A stretch of 36,488 nt of DNA, taken from positions 1-36,488 of the forward strand of contig CAUJEL010000062.1 of assembly GCA_963169875.1 (NCBI GenBank). The letters run 5' to 3'. Below the pieces are notes generated by a model. It worked only from the letters and a program-made list of their open reading frames with translations. It was not told the DNA's origin and made no database searches. Of this stretch, positions 17,416-25,095 are shown piece after piece. This stretch comes from Candidatus Zhuqueibacterota bacterium. GTDB lineage: Bacteria; Zhuqueibacterota; Zhuqueibacteria; Residuimicrobiales; Residuimicrobiaceae. Made by a program: the position numbers and the translations under genes. Position 1 is the stretch's first letter. Every line of letters begins with the position of its first letter.

Positions 17416-18159
17416 CTATTCTGATTGGGTGTTCGCCTTGTCTGAATTTCCAATGATGACGCCGCACGGCCGAAATATCTGCTCGCCGAACTTGTATCCT
17501 CTGCGGAGGGTTTTAATGACTAAATTGGCCGGCCCTTCCTCCTGGCCCAGGCACTCCATGATCTGAGGATCAAAAGCGGCGCCCGCGGCAGATTCATATT
17601 CCTGGATGCCCAGCGTTTGCGTGATGGTGATCAAGCTGCTTATAACCGCGTCCAGCATCATAAAAGCCGGATGTGACGCACCTCCCGGCAATTCAGTGCG
17701 CAAGATCAGGAGAGAATCCAGGTTTGGCAAAATCGCATTAAACGTGGAGCGAGCGGCCAGCGCCTTGCGTTCACTCAATAAATCCTTGCGCAGCTTGTCC
17801 ATTTCATAGGCGTGCTGATGCAATTGGTCCTGATTAATCCGGGACATTTCTTGCATCTGCTGAATCACCGCCGTTTGATTGATCTCAAGGGTTTTTACTT
17901 TTTGCAGCAGTATCAGCAAATCCTCAGCCAGTTCCTCGAGCAATTCGTCCGTTTTGCCGTTTTTTAATCCTGATTCCAAAGAAGCTGATTTCAGATTGGC
18001 GAGGTCCAGATGCAGTGGCTTCTCAGGCATTGGGCCAATGGATGAAAGTTTTTCCAGACTCTCTTCGTGGGCGTTTGCGGAATCGGACAGCTTCGTCTCC
18101 TCTTGGGATTCGGGCTCATCCTCAGGCGGGCTATTTGACACGCCGGGTTGTTCGGCCAT
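17416..18159 (-). CDS. GrpE-like nucleotide exchange factor
   Basis: 247 residues from ATG 18159, with GGAG 9 nt upstream; ATGs at 18168 and 18174 are possible. It overlaps the J-like gene by 29 nt and ends 9 bp before the Hsp70. The N-terminal ~80 residues are acidic and disordered, then a long coiled coil (~85-140), then the GrpE head: FNAILPNLDSLLILR, AAFDPQIMECL and the C-terminal LRRGYKFGEQIFRPCGVII, which matches the family signature (GY..G...LRPA.V.V) with Cys in place of Ala. Longer than typical GrpE (~190-200 aa) because of the N-terminal tail. It should release ADP from the adjacent Hsp70. Confidence 0.88.
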   Translation of the reverse strand: MAEQPGVSNSPPEDEPESQEETKLSDSANAHEESLEKLSSIGPMPEKPLHLDLANLKSASLESGLKNGKTDELLEELAEDLLILLQKVKTLEINQTAVIQQMQEMSRINQDQLHQHAYEMDKLRKDLLSERKALAARSTFNAILPNLDSLLILRTELPGGASHPAFMMLDAVISSLITITQTLGIQEYESAAGAAFDPQIMECLGQEEGPANLVIKTLRRGYKFGEQIFRPCGVIIGNSDKANTQSE

Positions 18160-18805
18160 GTTGACCATCTCCATCTAAAAGTTGATTGGCGCTAAAGTCA
18201 TCCATAAAATCAGAACGGGTGAAATCGGTCGGATGATAGCAAACCTCACCCCGTTTTTCCAGAAACGCGATGATCTCCTGACGCAGACAGTACAGCAACA
18301 GCTTGCGGCCTCGCTCTGTGAAAATTTCTTCATCACACGATTCCAGTTTGATTTGCGCCAGGGGGGCAATCGCCTTGTCATAGTTCAATCGCTCGTTCGG
18401 GTTCTCCAGAATGATGCGATTAATCTCGAAAATATTCTTCTCCAGTTCGGCCAACTGCACCAGCAGAGAGCGGTATTGTGGATTCAGGGCCATGGCTTTC
18501 GCCTCCAATTGGCCCAAACGTGTTTGTGCATCGGCCAGTTCACCCGCATTCACATCGCTGCCCTTGCATTTGAGAGCGTGAAGGCGCTCCTCGGCAGCCC
18601 GGAGCCCATCTACCTGATTGTATATACCGGCCAATTGTTTGTGGATGAGGTTTTGCTGCTTTTTGATGCGATTGACCTGTTCCGCTTTCGCTTCGCGGAT
18701 TTCCAGACTCGTCGCTTCGGGGGAGAGACCCAACTTGTCATATTGGGTGTTTTCTCGAAGTGGAAGGGGGTAACGAAAAATCCGATTCAACGTTTTGGTA
18801 AACAT
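18131..18805 (-). CDS. J-domain-like protein with coiled-coil insertion and no HPD
   Basis: 224 residues from ATG 18805, preceded by GGGGAG; a GTG at 18817 is an alternative. Residues 19-48 resemble helices I-II of a J-domain (QYDKLGLSPEATSLEIREA, compare the family pattern YxxLGLxxxAsxxEIkkAy). Residues ~125-146 resemble helices III-IV (IFEINRIILENPNERLNYD, compare L.dP..R..YD). Between them, where HPD should be, lie about 75 residues of coiled-coil sequence with no HPD. HPD is what normally stimulates Hsp70 ATPase, so this would be a J-like protein with altered function. Location immediately upstream of GrpE and Hsp70 supports the reading. First gene of its transcription unit. Confidence 0.7.
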   Translation of the reverse strand: MFTKTLNRIFRYPLPLRENTQYDKLGLSPEATSLEIREAKAEQVNRIKKQQNLIHKQLAGIYNQVDGLRAAEERLHALKCKGSDVNAGELADAQTRLGQLEAKAMALNPQYRSLLVQLAELEKNIFEINRIILENPNERLNYDKAIAPLAQIKLESCDEEIFTERGRKLLLYCLRQEIIAFLEKRGEVCYHPTDFTRSDFMDDFSANQLLDGDGQHGRTTRRVK

Positions 18806-19089
18806 GGCGCTCCCCACCTACGTTAAACGGCAAAAGACTTGTTTGCATAACTATGTTAAGCTGAATTAAGCACCGCCAAGAGCGCGGTGATACGCAAAGA
18901 AAATATGAACATTAAAACAGGATCAACAGCAACTTTTGAGAAGGGGATGAATTCTAATCAAACTTGTTCGATCATCCCGACAAAAACAACTCGGCGGGCT
19001 CTGCGCGCTCGGCGGTTTAAGACTTGATCGGGTTAAAACGTTTCAATTGTTTTATCCAGGCAGGCATCTTTTCGAAAATAAACAATCAA
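18806..19089. promoter_or_regulatory. Gap upstream of the J-like/GrpE/Hsp70 genes; promoter expected
   Basis: No gene is visible here. A promoter for the J-like gene should lie here on the minus strand. I found no sigma-54 GG-N10-GC pattern. The best sigma-70-like candidate on the minus strand is TTGATC and TATTTT spaced 15 bp (about 18915-18940), which is weak. Two features stand out: a small hairpin CACCGC/GCGGTG at 18871-18889, and a direct repeat CTCGGCGG at 18990-18997 and 19008-19015 (18-bp period). Either could be regulatory; neither is proven. Confidence 0.3.
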
Positions 19090-19124
19090 CTGCAAATACG
19101 CAACTATTTTCTTATCATTTGCAG
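19090..19124 (-). terminator. Hairpin after the AAA+ gene
   Basis: CTGCAAAT (19090-19097) and ATTTGCAG (19117-19124) form a perfect 8-bp stem with a 19-nt loop, 28 bp past the stop of the AAA+ gene. On the minus strand it is followed by a T-rich stretch (TTGATTGTTTATTTTC). It probably ends the Hsp90-like/AAA+ transcript and separates it from the J-like/GrpE/Hsp70 transcript. Confidence 0.5.
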
Positions 19125-19151
19125 GTGTATTTTATGAGCACTGCCAGCCCA

Positions 19152-20891
19152 TCATTTTGCGGTCAGCGTATACTCAACCACATTGCTGGCCTTCGATTCG
19201 GGGCTGTGCAAATCCAGTTTGGTGCCCACCAGTAAAAATTTGGCAAAGTTCCAGTGATTTAACATGACCAGCAGGGCATCCAGACAGGCCTGGCGTCCCA
19301 GAGACTGAACATGATCGAGAATGATGAGGGGGCGCTCATCCCCGGAGAAAAATTGCGCCAGATACCCGGTCAATAAGAGCACACAATCTGCCTCACCAGG
19401 TTGCTCCGTCTGCACGGTCCCACTCAACAGATGTTCCTGCTGCAGCCGCTCAATCAACCGCTGCAAAAACGCCACCATGCCATGCTCATCGAATGGATAA
19501 TAATAAACCGCCCGTTCGGCGCTGAGTATTTGTCCCACCATCAGGGCGGTAGGCGTTTTGCCGGATTTATCGGGTCCGCCAAGATACAGATGCGGGCCCT
19601 GATTCAACATCGCGATCACAGCGGCCACTGCCTCCGGACGGACCACGGACTCATCCTGAATGGCCGGCAAGTTCAGAAAAGCATCGGCATGTTTGCGCTG
19701 CACAGGCATCGCTCGCCGGGATTGCACACGACGGTAATACTGCTTCTTGGGGCCGCATTGTTCAAGTTCGCCCGCATCCACCAGGACGCTGAGCCGGTTG
19801 AGAATGGTGCGGTAGCCCATCGTAGCAAAGAAGGGTTCCAGATCGCTGCGGGTGAACATCTGCTCCGGATGGCTGTGCAGCCATTCCGCCCATTTGCTCA
19901 ATTCGGTGTCTTTTAAATTCTGCATCAATCCACGCAGCCGTGCGTAGAGTGGGTCCTGCTGATTGATGACCAGTGGGGCTTCGGGATCTGCTGCGGCTCC
20001 TTTGGGAGGCAGAGGCAGTGCATGGGCGCCCGAGTGCGCAGTGAAATAATGGGCGCATTGATGGATGAAATCGTCCCGGCCTTTATCCGGAGAAGATCGT
20101 ATCACCGCCACATCGATGGCCACGCGCAGCATGCGAAAATTTCCGGGCCAGGTTCGCCCCTGCACCAGCGGACGCAAGACAGTGGAAATTTGATCGCAGA
20201 ACGCCATCAGGGCTGGTGCTTCCTCGATTTTTTTCTGCGCCGGATCCAGCTTGAGCAGATTCTGGCATATTTCGCTAAAATCCTGCCGTTTGTGCAGGGC
20301 GAGGTTTACAAAATAGGAAATGCATCCGTCGCGATCCCTGGGTCGCTCATCCAGCGAAGGAATTTCAATTGGAATGCCCAACCGGTTCAGCAAGGCTGGT
20401 CTGATTTTATCACGGTGCTGATCCGTGGCTGCCAGGACACGAATACCTTTCGTCGAGTACTCTTTCCGGCTCCCCATGCGCGTGGCCCACGCCGTTCCCG
20501 GATCAATGGCACGCAAAAGCATGGGCTGGACAGACTGCGGCAGATCTGCAATTTCATCCAGAAAGAGCACACCTTTATCGGCTGTCTGGAACAGACCCGG
20601 CATGGTCGATTTTGCGTCGGTATAGGCGCCCTTCTCATGACCGAAGAGCTCCCTGTAGGCGATATTATCGGTCAAACCCGAGCAATTGACGCGGTGAAAG
20701 GGACCAGGATGCGCGCGGTATTTACACCAAATCTCATAATAGTAAGCGGCCGCATACTCTTTGCCGCAGCCCGACGGCCCGAAGAAAATGCAGGGCATGT
20801 CATGATGGGCATAATCGTATATTTCCTTGTAGAGTTCGATCATACGCGCATCTTGTATTTGAAAACCTGGTTCGGAAAGCTTTCTTTTCAT
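19152..20891 (-). CDS. Sigma-54 activator-type AAA+ ATPase fused to winged helix and a second P-loop domain
   Basis: 579 residues from ATG 20891 with GAGG about 5 nt upstream; an upstream GTG at 20921 lacks a site. Residues ~15-260 are a bEBP AAA+ domain: Walker A GPSGCGKE (38-45), ELFGHEKGAYTDA (81-93), Walker B GVLFLDE (107-113), and RPALLNR (164-170). The sigma-54-contacting GAFTGA loop appears as GAYTDA, keeping Thr91. There is no N-terminal receiver or GAF domain and no C-terminal Fis-type HTH. Residues ~325-390 look like a winged helix. Residues ~430-560 hold a second P-loop, GGPDKSGKT (438-446), with a Walker B-like PLIILDH (521-527). It probably activates the sigma-54 promoter at 24865-24880, possibly gated by the two Hsp90-like neighbours. 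The second ATPase may be a sensor; inference. Confidence 0.85.
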   Translation of the reverse strand: MKRKLSEPGFQIQDARMIELYKEIYDYAHHDMPCIFFGPSGCGKEYAAAYYYEIWCKYRAHPGPFHRVNCSGLTDNIAYRELFGHEKGAYTDAKSTMPGLFQTADKGVLFLDEIADLPQSVQPMLLRAIDPGTAWATRMGSRKEYSTKGIRVLAATDQHRDKIRPALLNRLGIPIEIPSLDERPRDRDGCISYFVNLALHKRQDFSEICQNLLKLDPAQKKIEEAPALMAFCDQISTVLRPLVQGRTWPGNFRMLRVAIDVAVIRSSPDKGRDDFIHQCAHYFTAHSGAHALPLPPKGAAADPEAPLVINQQDPLYARLRGLMQNLKDTELSKWAEWLHSHPEQMFTRSDLEPFFATMGYRTILNRLSVLVDAGELEQCGPKKQYYRRVQSRRAMPVQRKHADAFLNLPAIQDESVVRPEAVAAVIAMLNQGPHLYLGGPDKSGKTPTALMVGQILSAERAVYYYPFDEHGMVAFLQRLIERLQQEHLLSGTVQTEQPGEADCVLLLTGYLAQFFSGDERPLIILDHVQSLGRQACLDALLVMLNHWNFAKFLLVGTKLDLHSPESKASNVVEYTLTAK

Positions 20892-21052
20892 GAAGCCCTC
20901 GCGTCTGGGAGAATTTTGCACCTCGCAAAGGCAGCAAACCTTCGCAAGGTTATCCAGTCAGATAATTGCCATACTATTAATTAACAAGACGCAGAGACAA
21001 TATACAAGGAAAAAAACAAATAAATGACGCCGCCCCCACGGCGTCTCTCCCC

Positions 21053-22942
21053 CTAGGCTGCCCGATGCCGTTTACTGATCTCGTTGATCAAGGCCCGGCG
21101 CATGCTGGCGGCCAGTTTTTCTTTCACCAGATGATAGAATGGAGAATAAGGCACCAGCATGCGCTGCGATAACGCCAGTTCATGGGAGACGTAGGTCAAG
21201 GAATAATAAGCACGTTGGGCGTTATCGCACCCGGACAGGTATTGTATAAAGGGATGATCCAGGGAGAGCCCCAGAAGCAAATCCCTCGATTCGGCAACGG
21301 CCTGCGGCCTTTCATCGCTGGACAGATTGGTTATAATCCGGTCTGTCAGGGGAATGCCCTCGCTGTCAAAAATACCCGCCGAAATATAGGCATTGCCATC
21401 CTCGATATGAATGAAAACCGGGCGAATGCTGCGAATGGAGAGGTTCAGGTTCTCCTCAATCGCCTTGTGGACGCCGGCGTCCTGAAGCACCGCGGCCACT
21501 TCGTCCAGGAAAGCCCCCTGCTCTTCATTGAGGTGCCGTTCACCCACGATTTTGCAGGTTGGCGACAAAGCTTCTGCAGCGACGACGCCCGCCTCGACCA
21601 GCTCCTTGAGCCGCTCATGGTTGCTGTTGATGGCATCCAGGTTGACCACCTCTTTGTACAACGTTGCGAAGAGTCGGTCATAAAACTCAGGAGCGCCTCC
21701 CCCCCTTTCGCATCGATCCGGCAGAACAATGAAATCGTGTTTGAAATTGCCTCCCAGCCAGCGTAAATTTCGCTGCGTCGGAGAATAGAATAAAGGCAGA
21801 CCGGGTGAGAGCCGCTCTTTGAGATCGCGCAGAGAAGACATGCCGCGCTCCCCGCTGATCCTGTAAACCCTGGCCTGCAGCAGTTTTTCCAGCACGGGTT
21901 CGGCCACAGCGGAGTCGCCACCGTGCAAGAGCGGTTCGAGTTTATCGCGCAGGATGTACTGATTGGCCAATATCAGGGCGGGATCGGATTTTGTATCGAT
22001 CATGCCATTCAGATAATCCATCAGCACCTCCGCCAATTCCGCCTTGGCCCGGTCCCAGACCCAGTTGAGATAAAAAGAGTCCCGGCTGATGGTCACATTG
22101 AGCTGGTTGCAGTTCAGGCAGATGTGTATATTGGGAACCCAGGGCAGACGGCTGAGATAAAGGTCGTCGAGATTATAACGCATGTTATGGCCGCCGGTGG
22201 AGAGGGCATCCAGCGACAGGTTGAGGATCAATTCATATTTGCACAATACGCTGACGTTGTCCCAATACCGCTCCGGTTCGATGAAACCCTCGATATAGCT
22301 CTTCTTGAACATGAAGGCGCCGTTTTTTTCGGCATTTTCCCAAACCGACACAAACGGCTTGCCGTTCACCTTGATCCGGCAGGGATAGTATTTGAGTGCC
22401 TTTGCAGCCGCTTGCAGGCAGCTGTCCACCGCATCGCTTCCCGCGAATTTGACCAGAATTCGGGTGCTGTAAGGAACAGCCGTTTTTTGGGTTTCAGCCT
22501 CGAGGCGCGGTGGCGCATCGGGATCCTCCACGATGAATCGCAGGAGGACCACTTCGCCTTCACAGCGTGTGGTGATCTCCACGGATTGTGTATGCAATTT
22601 CGGGTTGAACATGCTGAAAAATCCAACCCCGAATGTGCCGATCTTGGCGGGATCGTCCGCCTTGTCGGTTCCGCCCAGGGTGGTGATCAATTGCAGTTTT
22701 TCGCGGTTCAATCCACTGCCATAGTCGGTGATGCTGATGGAATCGCGCGTTGTTTCAATCTCGCCCTTGCGCCTGGGCCAGGGCACACCGGTTTCATAGC
22801 TGTCGATCAGGTTCTGGATCAACTCGCTGAATGCGCGGCCGGGATTGCCGCCGAACTGGCTGGAGATTATTTTTCTCCAGCCTTCGTTGACGTCGACTTG
22901 CAGACCGTTTTTCAACACCATGGTATCAATAACAGAGTTCAT
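21053..22942 (-). CDS. Hsp90-like GHKL ATPase (first type)
   Basis: 629 residues. Three consecutive ATGs (22948, 22945, 22942) follow GGGAGG; the third has the best spacing. Numbering from it, the Bergerat fold is complete: N-box FSELIQNLIDS (Glu40, Asn44, Asp47), D73-x-G-x-G in ITDYGSGL, and the lid GTFGVGFFS (~102-110), nearly identical to Hsp90 GQFGVGFYS. After an S5-fold-like middle, NVTISRDSF (~282-290) matches the Hsp90 middle-domain motif whose Arg contacts the ATP gamma-phosphate. The last ~300 residues are unfamiliar. It therefore belongs with Hsp90-like/MutL-type ATPases rather than histidine kinases. 15 bp after the other Hsp90-like gene and 161 bp before the AAA+ gene. Likely an ATP-driven conformational switch. 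Confidence 0.85.
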   Translation of the reverse strand: MNSVIDTMVLKNGLQVDVNEGWRKIISSQFGGNPGRAFSELIQNLIDSYETGVPWPRRKGEIETTRDSISITDYGSGLNREKLQLITTLGGTDKADDPAKIGTFGVGFFSMFNPKLHTQSVEITTRCEGEVVLLRFIVEDPDAPPRLEAETQKTAVPYSTRILVKFAGSDAVDSCLQAAAKALKYYPCRIKVNGKPFVSVWENAEKNGAFMFKKSYIEGFIEPERYWDNVSVLCKYELILNLSLDALSTGGHNMRYNLDDLYLSRLPWVPNIHICLNCNQLNVTISRDSFYLNWVWDRAKAELAEVLMDYLNGMIDTKSDPALILANQYILRDKLEPLLHGGDSAVAEPVLEKLLQARVYRISGERGMSSLRDLKERLSPGLPLFYSPTQRNLRWLGGNFKHDFIVLPDRCERGGGAPEFYDRLFATLYKEVVNLDAINSNHERLKELVEAGVVAAEALSPTCKIVGERHLNEEQGAFLDEVAAVLQDAGVHKAIEENLNLSIRSIRPVFIHIEDGNAYISAGIFDSEGIPLTDRIITNLSSDERPQAVAESRDLLLGLSLDHPFIQYLSGCDNAQRAYYSLTYVSHELALSQRMLVPYSPFYHLVKEKLAASMRRALINEISKRHRAA

Positions 22943-22957
22943 CATCATGCCTCCCGG

Positions 22958-24835
22958 TTAATTTGAAAGCGAACGCCAATCATTCGCAGAACGGATGAAT
23001 TCCCAGGCCGCGCGGTCTTTTCCGCCGTCGTCAGAGGCGCGCTGATTCGGCCGGGGGCGCAAACTCCCCTCTGTGAGTTTGGCCATGGCATCGATCAGCA
23101 ACAGGTCTTCCCTGGTTTCCCGCGTGATGTGCGGTAAAAGGGTGCTGTTTTCGCTGATGCACATGGCCACGGCCCAATGTCCTGCCAGGGCTGGCATATG
23201 CCGTGACAACTCAACCAGTTGTTTAATGTCAGGATGATAGAGGTTGAGGATGACATCATTTCCCTTGACCATGAAACGATGGCGCATGCAGGGCGTTTTT
23301 CCGTCGCGTTCCACCAGATGATGCACACGCCAGCGAATATCCTGGATGTCCTGGGAGGCATTCTCCATCTCCTTGCGAACATGGGTCAATCGTTCCATGT
23401 CCTCTTGCGAAAAGGATCCTCTATTTTCGGCGAGCACGTCTGAATCAGTTTCGGCCAGGACGTGTGGATGAAAGCCCAAATGATCGGCGAATTTTTTCTC
23501 CGCATCCGAAAGATCCGGACTCAGATCTGCGGGTGCTTCGATGACCACATCCTGCAGTTGCAGATTGATCAACTCTTTTTTGAAGAGCTGATTGATGACT
23601 TCCAACCCGTTGGGCATCTGTTCACCGCTCAGTACCGGGCCGTCAAAGAGGGTATAATCAGCGCCCGGCTCATCGGCGCGGGCCAGATAAAGCTTCCCGT
23701 GTTGATTCACTTTTTCGCGCAGTTCATTCAGGGAGAGCCGGCCTCCCTGTGCCAGACGGAACAGCGGCATCTCAGTCCAAATATCGCCCGCCATCGCCTG
23801 ATAATAATTCAATGCCATGGCCAATTCCTCGATTTCGTACACCGCGGAACGGGAATCCGCCCGCATGTAATAGGCAGCCAGCGTGCGAAAATATTCGGGC
23901 AGGATCCGCTGGCGTATGGTAGCGGCGAGAGGCGGCAATATTTCCTCATTGCGCAGGCAATGACGGCCAAAGGGCAGCTCAAAATCACGGCAATCCACAC
24001 GGATGTGAAGATGTGGCAATTGCCACTGGGATTCCTGTCCGCTGGAGACAAGATTATAGCGGTTGGTCACGAAAACCCGATTTTGGTATATCTCATGATT
24101 GCTTTCATCGAGACTGAGCACCATGTCAAAAGTGGAATCCCCCAGCTGGATATGATAGCTCTTGCCGAAGGTCTCGGTGAAGGGTTCCCAATCCGAGCGA
24201 AATGTCTCCCATTGTCCGGGAATGCTTTTGGAGGCATCCTCGGGAACGTATACCTGCACGTTCAGGGGCAGATAGCGGACATAGGTTTTGAGGACTTGCA
24301 GCAAATGCAGCATTTCCTCCCGCAGCGGCACACTTTTTTTAAACTCGATGCAAAATTCGCTGCCAGGTTCAGGCACTTTTGCCAGGCGCTCCAGTTCGAT
24401 GGGCTTCTCTTCCAACAAGGAACCCGTGGTGGCGCGCCAGGCCTCTTTTCCGTCGCAGGTCATGACTGCAAAGCCGCATTGACCAGGGATGGCTGCCACA
24501 GAGAGCTTGCCGATGCCATGCTTGCCGACCATTTTGGTCGCATCGCCGATCTTCACCGAGCGATACATGGTGAAAAAATCGACCAGGCGCTGACGATTCA
24601 TGCCATGCCCGTTATCACGAATGTAAATACGCAGGGTTTGGGATCCCTCGTTGCCAAAAATCGAGCAGAACGTGGCGCCCGCGTCATAGGCATTGACCAC
24701 ATATTCACGGATCCATTCGCGTGGATCCGCAAATTGCGAACACATATCATGCTTCAGGCGTTGAACGTCAGCCTGGATGCCCTGCCTGGCCAAATCCTGC
24801 AAGGCTTTTGCCAAATCAGTTGATTTCTTTTTCAT
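22958..24835 (-). CDS. Hsp90-like GHKL ATPase (second type)
   Basis: 625 residues, with AGGAGG 5 nt before the ATG; first gene after the sigma-54 promoter. GHKL motifs: N-box WIREYVVNAYDAGA (Glu44, Asn48, Asp51), IRDNGHGM (Asp74), and the lid GKHGIGKLS (104-112). The second domain ends in FELPFGRHCLRNEE (~285-298), with an Arg in the position expected for the ATP-contacting arginine of Hsp90/MutL proteins. A helical C-terminal half of unknown type follows. It is clearly divergent from its neighbour (lid GKHGIGK against GTFGVGF), so this is not a recent duplication. The pair may act as a heterodimer. No signal peptide. Confidence 0.85.
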   Translation of the reverse strand: MKKKSTDLAKALQDLARQGIQADVQRLKHDMCSQFADPREWIREYVVNAYDAGATFCSIFGNEGSQTLRIYIRDNGHGMNRQRLVDFFTMYRSVKIGDATKMVGKHGIGKLSVAAIPGQCGFAVMTCDGKEAWRATTGSLLEEKPIELERLAKVPEPGSEFCIEFKKSVPLREEMLHLLQVLKTYVRYLPLNVQVYVPEDASKSIPGQWETFRSDWEPFTETFGKSYHIQLGDSTFDMVLSLDESNHEIYQNRVFVTNRYNLVSSGQESQWQLPHLHIRVDCRDFELPFGRHCLRNEEILPPLAATIRQRILPEYFRTLAAYYMRADSRSAVYEIEELAMALNYYQAMAGDIWTEMPLFRLAQGGRLSLNELREKVNQHGKLYLARADEPGADYTLFDGPVLSGEQMPNGLEVINQLFKKELINLQLQDVVIEAPADLSPDLSDAEKKFADHLGFHPHVLAETDSDVLAENRGSFSQEDMERLTHVRKEMENASQDIQDIRWRVHHLVERDGKTPCMRHRFMVKGNDVILNLYHPDIKQLVELSRHMPALAGHWAVAMCISENSTLLPHITRETREDLLLIDAMAKLTEGSLRPRPNQRASDDGGKDRAAWEFIRSANDWRSLSN

Positions 24836-24864
24836 GGCGGCCTCCTTTTTCTGTCAGATATAAT

Positions 24865-24880
24865 TGCAAGAGGCATGCCA
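24865..24880 (-). promoter_or_regulatory. Sigma-54 (-24/-12) promoter for the Hsp90-like/AAA+ genes
   Basis: On the minus strand the bases read TGGCATGCCTCTTGCA, a full match to TGGCAYR-N4-TTGCW. The GG and GC are 10 bp apart, as required. Transcription should start near 24854, giving a ~19-nt leader that contains the AGGAGG of the gene at 24835. The operon encodes its own bEBP-type ATPase. Confidence 0.85.
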
Positions 24881-24930
24881 TGTTTTATATGATATATCTA
24901 ATTGATTTTATTGATCCGTTTACATGCATT

Positions 24931-24970
24931 GGTCAAGCAGGATCAGGAAGAGTCAGGAAGGTTCATGAAG
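24931..24970. promoter_or_regulatory. Four phased 10-bp repeats, candidate enhancer site
   Basis: Four consecutive decamers, GGTCAAGCAG, GATCAGGAAG, AGTCAGGAAG and GTTCATGAAG, share TCA at positions 3-5, G at position 7 and AG at positions 9-10. Each repeat is about one helical turn, so a bound protein would contact one face. They lie ~50-90 bp upstream of the -24 element, the usual range for an upstream activating sequence of a sigma-54 activator. Confidence 0.6.
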
Positions 24971-25035
24971 CGTATGCAGGCGTTCAACGGCCGCATTTCC
25001 GGGCGAGAACGGATGTCATGGTATTCCCTGCAAAT

Positions 25036-25075
25036 GGGCACAGAGCCGCCGATACGGCCGGCAGGCCCTGTGTCC
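25036..25075 (-). terminator. GC-rich hairpin downstream of the secreted LamG/Ig-like gene
   Basis: GGGCACAGAGCCGCCG and CGGCAGGCCCTGTGTCC pair over about 16 bp with two mismatches and a bulge, loop about 7 nt. It sits 20 bp after the stop of the 25096-26583 gene on its strand and lacks a T-run. It probably insulates that gene from the sigma-54 promoter further on. Confidence 0.5.
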
Positions 25076-25095
25076 TTGTCCATAGAAAGCAGGGA

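Noticed and set aside
18826-19080. A sigma-54 promoter for the J-like/GrpE/Hsp70 genes
   Set aside because: I scanned the minus strand for GG-N10-GC in this gap and found no match.
21923-22966. 347-codon plus-strand open frame
   Set aside because: Antisense to the other Hsp90-like gene; no motif and no ribosome site logic.
23462-24823. 453-codon plus-strand open frame
   Set aside because: Antisense to the Hsp90-like gene that shows all GHKL motifs; no recognisable domain.
4337-24835. Prophage or IS origin for the chaperone/TIR block
   Set aside because: No integrase, transposase, phage structural gene or tRNA target was seen in the window. An island boundary outside the window cannot be excluded.
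24931-24970. CRISPR-like array
   Set aside because: The units are 10 bp, contiguous and without spacers, so they fit a protein-binding array instead.
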